Origin: Nymphaea colorata
Taxonomy: Eukaryota; Streptophyta; Magnoliopsida; Nymphaeales; Nymphaeaceae
Assembly (NCBI RefSeq): GCF_008831285.2
Contig: NC_045141.1
Span: 16,044,106-16,108,105 of the forward strand
DNA length: 64,000 bases
Direction of reading: 5' to 3'
Shown: in pieces, positions 22,433 through 35,795 of the stretch
Numbering within the stretch: position 1 is the first letter of the stretch
How the letters are laid out: every line of letters begins with the position of its first letter
Program-made: the position numbers and the translations under genes
Notes under the pieces: model-generated
Database searches by the model: none
What the model saw: the letters and a program-made list of their open reading frames with translations, nothing else
Told to the model about the DNA's origin: nothing

Positions 22433-24410
22433 ATGGCGGGACTTGCGTCGTTGAACTGGGCAGCCGTCCCCGTGGCCGCCGCTCAGTCCCCGGGCAGAAG
22501 AGCCATGAGAGCTTCATGGAGAATCTCGTGCCAGACGGCGCCCGGCGGCACTTCCAGCGAGTCTGCAGCCACGGTGCGCCCTTCGTCGTCCTTCTTCCCT
22601 CTCTTCTTTTCGTCATGATATCGGGATTCTGTTTTATCTTGTATAATTGAGATTTTAGTTGTGTGCAACTTTGGTTTCGCACAGTATCTTGTTCTGTTGG
22701 ATCAAGGAAAGGGGAGAGCTGACTAGTTGATGCGATTTGCTCGGTCTTTGGCCGATTTTGCAACTCACTGATGCATTTTGATTGTGGATCATTGAAACGA
22801 AGAACTTTCCATATTTTCTAGGGAGGTTGTTTTGTTAGTATTATTCTTTAAGTTGGTTGTTGTTTGATTGGTGAACACAAGGAAAAAGATTGGAGTATGA
22901 AGAAGGAATTGGCTGTTGGGGACTCGAATTTCGATTCCTCATAGCCATAGGTGACATCGTGGAAGAAGAGTTTTAGTTGCACGTTTGTTGTTTGTAATGC
23001 GCCATGGCGAGCTTTTGCATGTCTTTCTGATGCCACAGAGTGAAGTTGCATTTCATTTTGGTAAACAAAAAATTGGATACATACTTCCCATCACAGACGT
23101 GCAAGCACGCACGCAAGCAGGGATGTGAAAACTGTAGCTGAATATAGAAATTATGCTCCTGTATCTTAGTCCGTGCACTTAATAGTTGCTAGCGACTTGG
23201 GCGACGGATAGGTATGAACAGGATGGATTCAGAGAAGAATGTGCAAACAATGTTTCTAGTTGTACTTTGCGAACAAACTCATGTATACCTTAGCGACCTC
23301 TGGCGCTGCTAAGCAACACCTTGTCTGGTTTGCTTTTTCTGCCCGTATTGGAATCCCCTCAGACTCAAATCAGTGGCATTAACTACTCACATATCCCTCA
23401 CTCCTCCTCTCTCTCTCTGCTTCTTTTGTTTTCTGCTTGCCGAATTGTATAATCAGGAACAGCTTTTCACGCAATAGGTAAGTTGAACAAGCTCAACTGT
23501 TAGTGTTGAAGAACATTTCCGGGCTTGAATAACAAGCTCTGCGGTTAATATGTTTCAATCACTCAGCCATTGCAGATGGTGAACAATTCTGTGTTTGAAG
23601 CCTTGAGTCACAAGCTACATCATCAATAGTTTCAGTTATGTTGTTTATATCAGATGATTTCAATCTCTAGAATTGATTTTAGTTTGTTAGTATAATGAGT
23701 TTGAAATTAATTTTACATTCACATGCACAGAAATCAGATTTTAATGCACTTGTTTGTTTGTCTGTATTGTTTTGTTCTACTTATCACATTCATGGCATTT
23801 TAGGAAGAGGCGCTGGGCAAAAATGAGCTGGATAATGATAAGTCCAGTCTTGCATCAAGTGCCACACAAGAGGCTGAATTTCCTGAACTTCCAAACAAGG
23901 GAACAAATAGGAGGGTTGCTCTGGCTTCCACTTTTGCTGCTTTGGGGCTTTTCCTATCAACAAGAATTGACTTGGGTGTTTCTTTGAAGGACCTGGCTGC
24001 CAATGCACTGCCATATGAAGAGGTCAGTTTATTGATGATTGGTGTTTCCTAGTAAATGATTTCTATTTGATGTGATATGCTTATTCCATTTTGGCTTCCA
24101 TGTCATCCACCTTGGATACTGCTTGAAACAGAGAAACTTCACCAGAATGGGCATAATCCTGCAGATATTTCAATATCCATGTGATAGAGAATTTTTGTTT
24201 TCCTGAAAATTGGAGCCGCCTATGACTCAGACTTCTAATATTTATAACCAGTTATACATTTACATGTTTGAGTTTAGTACTAAATTTTAGTTCTAAGCTA
24301 TGTCACATAGGTACGGGTGCGGGTGCCGGTGCGGGTACGGGTACGAATCATTTTTCAAAAACTTGGGTGCGGGGGTACGGCCGTACACACACATATATAT
24401 AAATAAATAA

Positions 24411-24488
<78 letters not shown>

Positions 24489-26992
24489 AAAAAATTACAA
24501 ACAAAATAGCATATTCATAAATCATTAAATCATGATCCAAAATTTGTAGATACTAAGAATTTCAAGACAAAAAATCTGTCCTTTGGGAGTTCCAAAGAGC
24601 GAAAAGGCAAGGAATGAGAGGGGCAAGGGGGGGAGAGGTGAGAGGATGAGAAAGGCAAGAGGGGTGAAAGGGGCGAGAAGGCAAGGGACGAGAGGGGTGA
24701 GGGGGGTGAGGCAAGAGGGCAAAGGCATTGTGCGAGAGAGAGGGAAAAAAATGGTTTTTTAAAACGTGCAATGGACGATTTTGGACTCGGTCAACTTTGA
24801 CCGAGTCTGAAAATGGTTGGATTCAACCTCGGGTACTTTGACCGTACCCGACACGGTCAACGCCGCACCCAGGCCGTACCCGACGCCGTACCCGTACCCG
24901 TACCGGTGTCCTACCGGTATGGTACTGGTACTGCTCCTTTGGAGCAGTACCCATGTTACATAGGTTCTAAGGTGCGGGCTACCAAATTGATAGAATATAA
25001 ATATAATTCAATGCAGTATGGATGAAGTAACGTGCACAAACAAATCGATGGAATTGTCATGTCATAGCTTAATATTTCAACTTTTGGATTAGTAAGCAAG
25101 ATTTCTGACCATGTGGATAGGCAAAACTGAAATGGCAGGTAGGCAATTGGTCTCCTAAAATGGTCATGCTTTTTTCAATACAAATTTGATGGTTATGTAC
25201 ACAAGAACTCTCTATGACTATGTCCACCATGATTATTTTGGTAATGGCACAGTGTTTAATAGATAATGCCCCTTGGAAGCATTTAATACAACAAGTTCCT
25301 TCTCTAATAATGCAGTCAGGACTATGGTGCTCGATGCTTCTATAAGTTGTCAAATCCAACTAGTAGTTAGTTGTCTGGCAAATAGTTAGTTATACAATTT
25401 TAGAGCATCTTGTTTTGCTGCTTCTGCTTTATCTCATCTAACATATTAAATTCTAATCACTTGAGTTACCAACTGAATGAATTGCAGGTCCTCATGGTTG
25501 AGGGTCCCATCTTGAATTCATCTAATGCACATGTCTGCATTTAGTATGGCGACTCAATGAGCTGCATGAATTATCCTAAGAGCAAGTTGTTGGACTAGCC
25601 TATAGTTGTATAAGTGGCCTCTAACATTCAAAATTGAAAGATTGCCTATCTGATGCTCAGTGAAACTCTTTTCTTCTTGGTTATATAGTCTTGAACCTAT
25701 AAATAAACAACCTAAAATTGAGAGGTAACATTATATCTGAAGATGTATTTTGAGCAACATCTTATATCTGCTTAAGGACATCATGGAATGATGATCATGG
25801 AACAACTGAGGAAATCAACAAAAAATAGAAACAAGCTTGAAGTTCTCAAATTTGTGAATTTATGAAGAGATTGTTTTTAACAGGAGTGTTAAATTGGCCA
25901 TGGACTGGCCATGTAGCTGTATGTTGAGTTTGCAATTTTCCTTTCAACTAGAGGCACTACCATATCGAGAGTAACTGGATATAGCAAAATTGTCAAATAG
26001 ACAATGAGTGTGCAATGCGAAGCCCAAACAAAAGAATTTAAAAGAATTTAATCAGACTCATTCTATTATCATCACTGTGTCTTGTAAGAAAATGTGGTGG
26101 ACAGAGTTATGGATTATATTGGGTTTATCCTTAAGAAAATGACATCAAGTCATGTTTTATCTTCTATTGTTCTGTAAGAAAGGCATTCCAACTATTTTAT
26201 AGTTGTACACATGTTGAGAAAATTTGGCAGTTAGGTGCGATATTCTTCCATCTTGTTCTACATAGCTATGGCCTATTTGTTAACCTTAAGCTCTTCATGG
26301 TTTGTACTCCTCAATTAAATACAGAAAATTTATTCCTCCCTCTTGCTTCTGTCCCTTGTTTTTGTGATTAGGTAGGAATGGGATGGTGTTCGATGTCATA
26401 ACTTGAGCAATCGGATATATGAATGCAACTCCTTGATTAATGGTCCTGTTTTTATTAAATAAGGCCTTTCATTTTCAAATGTAGGTTGGACATAAGACAA
26501 AGAGAGGAACAACTTTACCCGGTGTCTTATGTCTACTGGAAGCAACTCCTCTTTTTCTTTTTAGTATAGCGAGAAAGATGTACTGTTTCAGATTAGTGGG
26601 TGAGTTGTACTCCATGGTTACTGGTTAGCATTGTGTTTTTGGTTCCTTTAGATATGGTCATGGCAGCATTTTCATAGCCTATATGATCTGGTATCACTCT
26701 TGGCAGCAGTCGAAGTGCTCAAGGATTAGTCTCCAAAAAATCAATGGTTTACATGGTAAATGGAATACATATGCCTTAGTGGTCATATCATACAGGAATG
26801 AGCAGGAAAGCTGATCATGAAAACGTAGTAATCTAGTCAGCAGATGTGACATATTTTACCGATACATTTAAAATCAAAGTCCATGGTGGAATTGTTATGG
26901 ACAGTGAACAGAACTGGGGAAGAGATTAAAACTTGGGAATGACATTAGATCCTCCCTTGATGTGTTGTATGCATACAGGCATCATGAATAAC

Positions 26993-27023
<31 letters not shown>

Positions 27024-28700
27024 CTCTCTCTCTCTTAACATGTGGTAATTTTGTGATCTTAGATATGCTAACAAGTTGTCTGAATCTTCAAAATAATCGC
27101 ACATCCACTATGAGGTTCTCTCCATGTTTTTTTTATTCATTAAAATAGTGGTGCGAGATTTGTTACTTTGTGTCTAACATCTGGAAGCTTAATTGTGTAC
27201 TTGCATATTTAGAGAAGTTTGCCACATTGCTAGATTCATATCCACTTTATGTATACAATAAACACAATTTAGCACTTACAATGCTTGTAGGCTTATGCCT
27301 TCTCAAAATGGTTCATAATGGCGATGTGTAATTTGCATATACCTCATTACTTGTGCTGGGTTTTATCCTTTATGCTGCTTTATCACTTGCCGTGTCTTTG
27401 TTTCACAGGCTCTTTCAAATGGGAGGCCTACTGTCGTTGAGTTCTATGCAGATTGGTGTGAAGTTTGTCGAGAATTAGCACCAGATATTTACAAAGTTGA
27501 GCAACAATACAAGTAATATTTTGGATTATTTAATTATCCATCATCTATTTTGACAACATCAAAATGGTTTCTTTATTCATTAAGACAAGCTATGAAAATT
27601 CTTGGAATATGGCTGATATTCCTCTTTTCCTTTAGAAAAGATGGTACTTGTTAGTTTCCTTTTTTTCTTTCAACAGTCTTAAACACAGAAGAGAAGAAAA
27701 AAGAAAAGCAAGACTTGAAGGTATTCTTGGTATGTTTTGAGAGTGCAGATCAGGTCATTTGCTAAATCACTTTATGAAAGGGATCTTAGATCCATCACCC
27801 TCATCGAACCAATTTTAGTGCTGCTGATGGGGGACCACGCCAAAATATACATAATAAACACTCATGATGGTTACCATCTATTATTAAAGTTCATGATGGA
27901 AATCAATGCCTCTTGGAAAAGGTTTTAGCAGATTATATTATGTGCTCATATGGATTTGGGATGCTCAAGGGGTTTTCCTGTTCATCGCTGACTTTCCCAA
28001 ACCAGGGAGTATAGTTGTATTTGTAAACTTAGAATGTGACAAGAAATTTGTGTTTTTGCCATATTATAGCAGGATAATTTTGTTGTTGTCTTCTTTTTCT
28101 TTGCTCCTTGGATGAAGCCTAGAAGGACACCCAGTGTGTGCATGGCATTTGTCTGATTCCAGGGAGAACAAGTCATGTAATGAGGTTTCAAACTTTCAAG
28201 CACTTTAACCGCCATGTCCTTCATCACTGGTTTTGGCTTGTATTATCATCTTCATTTAAAGAGCAAAAAATGGAAAAGAGAAAAGCAAAATTGCAATTGT
28301 CTACAGTTTGATTCCCTCCATGAAACAATTTCCTTTACTAAGATGATGACAATTTATTATGAGATTATGGAGATGGGTTTTAAGTTGCATGTTACACTAA
28401 TAAGATTTATCTGTCAGGAATCGTGTGAACTTTGTGATGTTGAATGTTGACAACACAAAGTGGGAACAAGAGCTTGATGAGTTTGGGGTTGAGGGCATTC
28501 CTCATTTTGCTTTCCTTGACAAGGAAGGAAATGAGGAAGGCAACATTGTTGGTCGACTTCCTAAGCAGTATCTTCTGGAGAATGTTGATGCTCTTGCCAG
28601 GGGTGAAGAGTCCGTACCTCATGCAAGGGTTGTAGGGCAATACTCAAGTGCGCAGTCAAGAAAGGTGCACCAAGTTGTTGACCCCAGAAGCCATGGTTAA
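22433..28700 (+). CDS. HCF164: Thioredoxin-like protein HCF164, chloroplastic
   Basis: Four exons: 22433-22573, 23804-24022, 27409-27512 and 28418-28700. All introns are GT-AG, and the phases give 747 nt and 248 residues; the Arabidopsis protein is slightly longer (about 260). Residues 1-45 form a Ser/Ala/Arg-rich plastid transit peptide. A single membrane segment lies at about 84-100 ([16 protein letters not shown]), followed by a thioredoxin fold. The redox motif WCEVC is at 136-140, and the cis-Pro loop ([10 protein letters not shown]) and a conserved SRKVHQV.DP.SHG tail are present. HCF164 is anchored in the thylakoid membrane with its thioredoxin domain in the lumen. It passes reducing equivalents towards apocytochromes and is needed for cytochrome b6f assembly. 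The last exon, fused here, carries everything after the third intron. Intron 2 (3.4 kb) holds a hAT-type element. Confidence 0.94.
24298..24963. mobile_element. Non-autonomous hAT-type element (MITE-like) in HCF164 intron 2
   Basis: A 666-bp element whose ends are inverted repeats: left CTATGTCACATAGGTACGGG, right (reverse complement) CTATGTAACATGGGTACTGC. A perfect 8-bp repeat GTTCTAAG flanks it at 24290-24297 and 24964-24971, the target duplication size of hAT elements. Subterminal parts carry many GGGTACGGG/CCCGTACCC units in opposite orientations. The middle has a long TA microsatellite and a purine-rich block. No transposase is encoded. Confidence 0.88.
24386..24486. repeat. (TA)n microsatellite with TAAA interruptions
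   Basis: About 100 bp of nearly pure AT alternation within the hAT-type element; its length is likely to vary between individuals. Confidence 0.95.
26992..27034. repeat. (CT)n microsatellite
   Basis: CT repeats with a short TTAA interruption, inside HCF164 intron 2. Confidence 0.9.
27513..28417 (+). other. HCF164 intron 3
   Basis: 905 bp from the donor GTAATA to an acceptor ending CTGTCAG. It splits the Lys codon of QQYK (phase 2). Nothing else recognised. Confidence 0.85.
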
Positions 28701-28772
28701 ATCTACTCTTTTTCACCCCACAATCAACCCACTGAATTTTTTGGAATAACAGCTTGGTGTAAGTGTTCTCCT

Positions 28773-28773
<1 letters not shown>

Positions 28774-28838
<65 letters not shown>
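28774..28838. repeat. (CT)n(CA)n microsatellite
   Basis: A compound dinucleotide repeat 74 bp after the HCF164 stop, probably within its 3' UTR or just beyond. Confidence 0.95.
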
Positions 28839-31366
28839 GCATATGCTTGCTCACACATGTACCCACATGCCATGTGCATACACCTGAAAGCATGTGCTGG
28901 AGTACATGTAGACAGAAGAATACTTTTCTTATGTGCATCTATCATGTAAATGAACATAATAGATTGTGTGACATTCTCTTGGTCATTTAACATACTTGTT
29001 CTGTAACTGTTTGTGAGTGTTCTTTTGCCTCTAAAGGTGTTTGCATGTTTTCCCTATTCGTACATCCTTTTACAAAGCTTTTCCCAGTCGCTGAGGGATG
29101 TCATCTCCATGCTCTTTTAATAAAAATTTTTGTGGTTTCTCCAGAATGAGCAGGAACTAAAATTTGATTTTATTCATAAATTCTTTTAGTACTGGGAGGA
29201 TTAAATGCCTGCTAATGTGTAGAAAAACACAGGAAGCTGGAGATCTGTTCATTGGTTCTAGTGTCTGGATCCCGTGCTAGCCTAGCCTTCCTCTCTCTCA
29301 ATCGATATGAGATTCATGTCTATTTAGCCATGTCTGCACTGACACACCATATAGAGATGCATGTGGATCAATCAATTAATTCTCTCTTGTTGTATTCTAT
29401 GACCTCTTGGCATGCCATATTTCCACTTTAAAATGCTATGTTGTTATTATGTATTAATTGTGTCCAAATGAAAGCTACTTCAAATCAAGCACTTTAGGAA
29501 TGCTGCGGATGCCTTTCATGGTTGCCGTAAGCTTAGTCATATGGGTGATGGTTCTTAAAACATAACAGGTTGCTGCATGAAAGTTGCACATCTTGGTTTT
29601 ATTTAAAACTGCTTTATGTGTGGTTGTCTTCGACATTCATTGGTGTGCATGCATAGATCAATCATTTGGTTTTCCTGCCTCACCGTTCTGCATTTCTGTT
29701 GGCAGAAAGATGAGTGAAGAGGAGGCTGTTCTATTGTAGAAGATGCTCAGATTGATTGAAGAATTCGGAATTGTAATTATGGATACCAATAAGCTACAAA
29801 ATTAACACTTGGACTGGTTGAATATGTAAATCATGCCCATGGTCTATAAAATGCATTTCTGTGTCAGTGTACATCATGGTTGGATGATCTCGAGCTGGAA
29901 AACCATGACATTGATCAGATCCACCTCTCTTTCACCATCTTCTTTCAATAGGGAAGCTGATCTGAAAGGATAACAGGGTGTGGTTCGCTGTTTGATATGA
30001 AGCCCTTCGTTGGTTGTGCACATCGAGACCATGACACAAGTCACACAACGGCTGAACTTGTCGAAGATTTTTGAACCTGAACGTGCTACCCTGTGTCTCT
30101 TACCGAGTTATGGGCTAACCATGGAAGCTGTATCCAGTATGTTACCTGATTGAGCTCTGGACCAAACCTTGGAAGGCTGAACCCAGGTTCTTTGCTGTTA
30201 GCTGTATAAAAGGTCCTATGGAGTTTGAATTAGGTCACTTACATTGGACAAATCCTTTTTTTTTTTTTTTTGAGCCTACTTTCAAAATCTTTATATGAAA
30301 CGTTCAAAACCCAGAAATGCACCATTAAATGGTTTGAGGTTCGAGAATTTCAACAATAAACTTTTTCAAATACAATATTTTATGAAACTGCAGTTGTACA
30401 ACACAAGGTGAAACTGATCCAGGCACCAATATTAAAGTTTTTATTCATGTACATCACACTTCTGCGACTAAACTTCTGGGAGATTGATCTCTGAAATATA
30501 ATCACAACAAATGGTATTGGCATGGATTGCTAGTGTGATGTATTGAAAATCAACTTTGTGGTATGTTGAGATATGGGTATACCTCTATGGTCAAATGAAA
30601 ATTAAATGAACTAAATGCAAGAAAATAATGAAAAAGTATTTTCAATATACTAATCAGCGCTCCAGCAGGAACTTCGCAGTGTGTACTTTGCGCAACAAAT
30701 AAAACCCTATTCCAGCTGAGGTTCTCGAAACAAATATGATTTAAACTGAATAACAAACTAAAACCAATTTTAGATTTAAGGCGGATTCAATTTGGCAGAG
30801 GATTATGTTATTTTCTTTGTTCTTATATGACGACGCTTTCTTTACTCTTGTATTGCGTCATTTACCCAGGGTGAAACTCCTCTATTCTAGTAAGAAGAGC
30901 CGATGGGCGCGGTTGTGCCGTTAAAATCTAAATTTATTAAAACAATATATGTGTATGCGGGCGTCCGTTTGTAATTTATTACCAAGGAATAAATATAACA
31001 TGGAACAGACTGTAAATAATTTCTTTTAATTTTGAAGTTTCGTACTTCTATGAATGTGAGGAAGCTGAATTATATTTTCATTGCCTTGTCATCGGAACTT
31101 GTTCTCAATAGATTTCCATTTTGTCGGCTCCCCCATTTCTCCCTACCTTCTTTCTCTTCCTCTCCAGGCAGAACAGCATGACTCAGGCAGCAGCGAGCAG
31201 AACTCAGGCCGACGGATTGAAACATGCAGCAGTGGCAGCAGGATCTGAATTCGTTGGACTGTTTTGGGATCTGATGAGTATTGGCTGATATGAGCTGATA
31301 ATTGTTGGTTTGCAAGAGGTGAAGCCACTCTTCTTTCTTCCAGTTCTGAGGGATCTGGGGTTCGTT
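28839..31366. other. Intergenic sequence after HCF164
   Basis: I see no gene. A T run at about 30256-30272 is the only simple feature. The ORFs here are short and without familiar motifs. Part may be 3' UTR of HCF164. Confidence 0.5.
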
Positions 31367-31495
31367 TGAGACTTGGGTGGTCCTAATGATACGCCACAGT
31401 TTGCAATTCAGAATAGTAATACCCACAAGAATGAAACTAACCGCATGTTGTATGTGTGACATTCAAGCCGACCAACTGTGCTATGTCAGGTGGGC
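31367..31495 (-). repeat. tRNA-derived SINE-like repeat, copy 1
   Basis: Read on the minus strand it opens GACATAGCACAGTTGGTCGG, a good RNA polymerase III A box. A decayed B-box-like TTAGTTTCATTC follows about 40 bp on, then the family body (AATTGCAAACTGTGGCGTATC). It shares this layout with copies at 32288, 35600, 53369 and 54300. Confidence 0.6.
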
Positions 31496-33193
31496 AACAT
31501 GGACTGATAATTGATAAGATCCGATTTTAATAATCATTTTCTCTTACAGTGGGCTTGTTCTTTTGCAGAACGTGGTGCATTGTTGCATTATTTATGAGTA
31601 GTGCCAAGTTGCAGTTGCAGGTGGGAAGAGCCTGGTAGATCGACCCCCAGCAGCTTTGGATATTGGTACAAATGGGTTGAATTTTGATATGCTTACCTAC
31701 ACAAATAATTGAATTGGATTCATGCTGGCACAGCCATCAATTTCCAGTCTGGTCCATATAAGTCTCCTTCGAAGGAGAAAATGAAAAAAAGAAAAAATGA
31801 GTGAAAAAGAAAAGTGCGCTATTGTCATCTTATGCGGCTGTATGAAATTTTTTTCCTCAAAATTTAAGGGAGGGCCAGAGCCTCTTGGTCCCGCCCCTAG
31901 ATTCATCTAGAAAAAGGAAAAACAAAATTTAGATAACGTGATGTCATAAAATCAGTCTGAATCGGTTGATTCGATCTGAATCGCTGGCAAGTTAATTCGA
32001 TTTAATGGTCGATGCCATGTGTCGACCATTAATTTTTGAAGGTTTTTGTTTTTAATTATTTTTTAAATGATTTTTTGTATTTTTTTGTTCCGTTGACAAC
32101 CAATTCATGAGTTGAATGGATGAATCAACCCATTCGACAAATCTACAGCTTCATCACTTCAGTCTACAAACCGACTTTTATAAGAAAGAAAGAATGATTT
32201 CCGAAGGAACCTCTTTGTCATTGAGGTCTCTTTTCTCTCTATCCTTAGAGTTCAAAGTTGCTTTGTGACTTGAAGACAAAAAAACACATCAAATTAAAGT
32301 GTCGTGCATCTATTGTTTGCAATCCAAATGAATAACACTCATAGGAATCGAATTGATAACCGAACTTTTACCAGTGTGTCACCAACCAGCCACTCTATGT
32401 CCCGCGGGGCAAACATTATGAAAGTAGACGAAAAGCACATCAACAGTGTTTCTCCCCAACTTTCTTTATATCTGCAACTTGGTGTTTAAATATTCAAAAA
32501 TAGCAAAAAGAAAAAGAGCTCAAGAATAAATGTGAATCGTTTGGTACATTTGCCTTCTTGCATCAAAATATTTGATAATTCCAAAAGAAGGAGGTGATCA
32601 ATAACATATTAGAATCTTCCCTGCACATTTGACATGTGCATTTGTTTCACATGCTTTCATGTGCTAAGAACTAAGCAAAAAAATTATCATTTTTTACTTA
32701 AACCCAAGCTTCATATTTAATGTGAAGTTCTTAAGCATTGGCTAGCAGCCAAGAAACCTAGCAAATTGAAGCAACTAGTTTAATGCATAGCACATGACAA
32801 AAAGATTGTCATGAAAAGGGTCCACTAGGACAGCCCATTAAAGCAATGCAGAGCAGTACAAAAGCCAAGAACAAGTGACTCCTGCAAACGCTGCAGAGAA
32901 CTAACAAAAGAATACCAATCATTCTCACATTGGGTCAGTTTCTTCCATCATCATAAGTGGCTGTGGTAGGTGAAATTGTTAAAGTTGAAGACCTTTTTGA
33001 TGTTTTCAATATCATCCTTCATGTTTCTTATTTTCCAACTTCATGATCTTCATTTGTTATGTAAAGACAAATCCATCCTTTTACCCTTCACCATCTAAAT
33101 GGCTTGTGCTAATGACTAGCCCAAGTTGGTTAGGAACAAAGAAAAACAACATTTTTACCCGTAATCATGCTTTTGCTCCACTCTCTTTCTCTT
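31496..33193. other. Intergenic sequence with degenerate repeats
   Basis: Contains SINE-like copy 2 (32288-32410) and a decayed element end near 31880-31906 (CCTCTTGGTCCCGCCCCTAG). No host gene recognised. Confidence 0.5.
32288..32410 (-). repeat. tRNA-derived SINE-like repeat, copy 2
   Basis: On the minus strand: GGACATAGAGTGGCTGGTTGG (A-box region), then CAATTCGATTCCTATGAGTG (B-box region, close to GGTTCGANNCC), then the body TTTGGATTGCAAACAATAG. Spacing and body match the other copies. Confidence 0.65.
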
Positions 33194-33380
33194 TGGTTGC
33201 GTTTGATTTCCTTCGGCTCTCAGATCCGAGGGGATCTGAAATCAACAATAGCGGAAATCAGCATCAACCCCTAACTTGGATCTCTCACGATATGCTGCAA
33301 AAAGTATGGTTTTAAGGTCCAATGCAAGGGCTAGACCGTAAAACTGTAAATCTCAAATCTGTGGTAATCAAACACAATCT
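33194..33380. mobile_element. MITE-like element with TGNGTTTGATTNCC ends
   Basis: Left end TGGTTGCGTTTGATTTCC at 33194; right end, read in reverse complement from 33379, is GATTGTGTTTGATTACC. About 187 bp, no coding. A target duplication was not resolved. Confidence 0.55.
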
Positions 33381-34386
33381 TAAGTACTAAAAGAGTAGGT
33401 TATCTGCAGTAGCAGAGCAAATGTGTGACTGGCGTGGGCCACTGCCATGCCAGCCTCTAAAACCTTGCATTGCGATTAAGCTGGAGTTAGGTTCAGTTAG
33501 GTTTAGCTGCATGTAAGGCCCATAACATACTTGAGTCAGTGCCCTGCAATCACTCATCACCTAAACGATAGATCTGTTAGTGTCCCTCAACAAAAATTTT
33601 CTGACTCCACCATTGCTTATATGCAGGGGCGGAACCAGGATTTTTTTCAGGAACAAAGGGCTAATTGAATTCAAATTCAAAAAATACATAGAACAATTAA
33701 AAAAATTTATTTTTTTAATATAATTTTTTTCATTGGTGGAGGTGGTTGTATGTAGGTCCATATAGTAAAAAAGAATAAAATATTTATATTTAATAAATAA
33801 ATATGTATAGTGAAAAAATGAATAAAACTATATTAAATATAATTTTATATTATATATATTCCCTTGCCGAGTCAAACTAAGCCCATGCTCGGGCATAGGC
33901 TAGCCGGGCCCAACTTAGGCTAGGTACCTGAAAGCCCCTCGGATACTCAGATGCCTAGCTGCGTACATCCATGTCATCAAAATTTCAGTTATTTATGCTG
34001 ACATAATTTTTTAATGCATATTTTCCAAACCTTACCTTGCCAATTAATTTAGACCGTTATCCACATGCGTTGAATTTTCCTTTCTACTACGCTTCTATTT
34101 TTTTACCTTTTTTATCAATGGATGATCTCAAGGATGAATTTGTCATTGTAAAGAAATGAATCCCTGGATTTGGGAAAAACCTAAAAATGAAAAGGACTGC
34201 TTTTGAAATGGGACTACCGAAGGACGACTGGATGAAGAAAGCTGCTAAAATCATGGGCCTAGTGGTCATGTTCTATCACAATTATTATACCTTTTTATAT
34301 AAAGGCATCCATGTATAGTGTATACACGTGCTCTTTGTACAAAAAGGCACATGTCCTCCTCCCAAACTTATTCATGCAATATGGTC

Positions 34387-34387
34387 C

Positions 34388-34444
<57 letters not shown>
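34387..34444. repeat. (CT)n(AT)n microsatellite
   Basis: A CT run passing directly into an AT run. Confidence 0.95.
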
Positions 34445-34944
34445 TTTATTTTGTATATTTTAGATTAAGTTAAGGTAATAAAGCCAAGACCACTAATTAT
34501 GAAATGCCTTAAATAAAATCTGATTTATACACGGAAAAATTGTCAGTTTCCTTTGGGATTCGTAAATTTGAACATTTTGGGTATGTCGGTGCTTAAATTT
34601 GTGAGATCTTGCAATCAATAGTTAGATTCCTAAGTAAGAAAGAAAATGAAAGCTTCAAAGGGCTAGCATAGCTGATCGAATTGGTGGTAGGATGAAAGCT
34701 TTGTCGTTTGATTTTTATGGGTATAGGTGCTATTTTTTTGAACTACAAAACCTGGTCAAGCTAGCAGGTTGGTGAAAGCTTGACGTTGAGTTTAATTTCA
34801 TTAAGCATTATTTTTCTATACTGCAAAAAGGTAATAGACACTATTTTGGAGTTGAAAGAAGTAACTTGTATAATTCATGACGGTTTTGGCTTTGTAGTGG
34901 ACTGTTGTTTAGATGTTTTTTTTTTTTTTTTTTTTGCAAAAGTC

Positions 34945-35230
34945 TATTAAAAGCTAGCAGCTTACTCGAATTGTTCATCCAACTAGAGCAGCTAATGAGC
35001 TTATTTCTAACCCATCTGCATTAGCTTGAACTTGGCTGCAGTCCTAGCAGGCCCAAGATGAGCTCAAGGAGCCGAGCTTCAAACCATCAGCTCGAAAGCT
35101 TAGCAAAGCTGTGCATAATTTGCATAATTTGAACATTTAAGCTTGGCTAGCTTAACCAAATGAGTCGAGCTCGAGCCTAGCCTACCAAAGAAGCACTCGA
35201 GTTGCGTACTCAACTCATTGTGCAGCCTTG
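34945..35230. repeat. CTCGAG-rich dispersed repeat, copy 1
   Basis: Rich in GAGTCGAGCTCGAGC-type words and ending AACTCATTGTGCAGCC. The same ending and word usage recur at 45395-45818 and, with a weaker end, at 54535-54874. Probably a decayed non-autonomous DNA element; left edges are unclear. Confidence 0.5.
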
Positions 35231-35599
35231 CATCAACATTACAATTGTAATGCATGATGGTTTGAGGTTTGTTAGTGGCAGAACCAGAAATGTTTAGTTG
35301 ACTGACGCTAATTCAAAAAAATCTTAGCCCCTTCAAGCATATAACAAAATGATTAAGAGGCACCATATATAAATAAATAATGCTTGAGAGGTTCAACCAA
35401 TATGTAAATTAAAAAAATTTGGGGAAACCAAGTTTTAATTCAATTTGCCAGTTTTTTAAGGAGTTAATTCATACCCATAAAATGAGTTCACTGTGGAAGC
35501 TACAAGATTTCAAATCATAGTTGACAAACTTATTGAAGACAGATTTCGGCCAGTTGACTACCATGTTGTAGTTGGGTAGTTTAATGGTTTCGATATGTG

Positions 35600-35795
35600 A
35601 AACCACCCCGTCTCATGCCCTCAAGGTTCAGGACTGTTTTAGGATCATGGTGGTCATATGGTACACCTTTCAACTCGAGTGTTGTGTATGCCATTATTTG
35701 CAGTCTAAATGAATAGTTAGCACTCACAGAAGTCAAATTAAGAATGTGTCGTCAGCACAACACTGAGCATCATAGTCAGCATGTCTATTAGGCAA
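35600..35795 (-). repeat. tRNA-derived SINE-like repeat, copy 3
   Basis: The longest copy. Minus strand: an A-box-like region near 35785 (diverged), a B-box-like TTTGACTTCTGTGAGTG, the body TTTAGACTGCAAATAATGGC, then a 3' part with GTACCATATGACCACCATG and CCTGAACCTTGAGGGCATGAG. Confidence 0.55.

Larger units (their letters stand above)
24023..27408 (+). other. HCF164 intron 2 (3.4 kb)
   Basis: Runs from the donor GTCAGT after GAAGAG to an acceptor ending TTTCACAG. It contains the hAT-type element at 24298-24963 with its TA-rich core and a CT microsatellite at 26992-27034. The remainder is unremarkable AT-rich sequence with no recognisable coding. Confidence 0.85.

Noticed and set aside
24525-24771. 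Pro/Ser-rich minus-strand ORFs
   Set aside because: Produced by the purine-rich low-complexity block inside the hAT-type element.
28561-28993. Minus-strand ORFs with Arg-Glu repeats
   Set aside because: Translation of the CT/CA microsatellite after HCF164; not protein coding.
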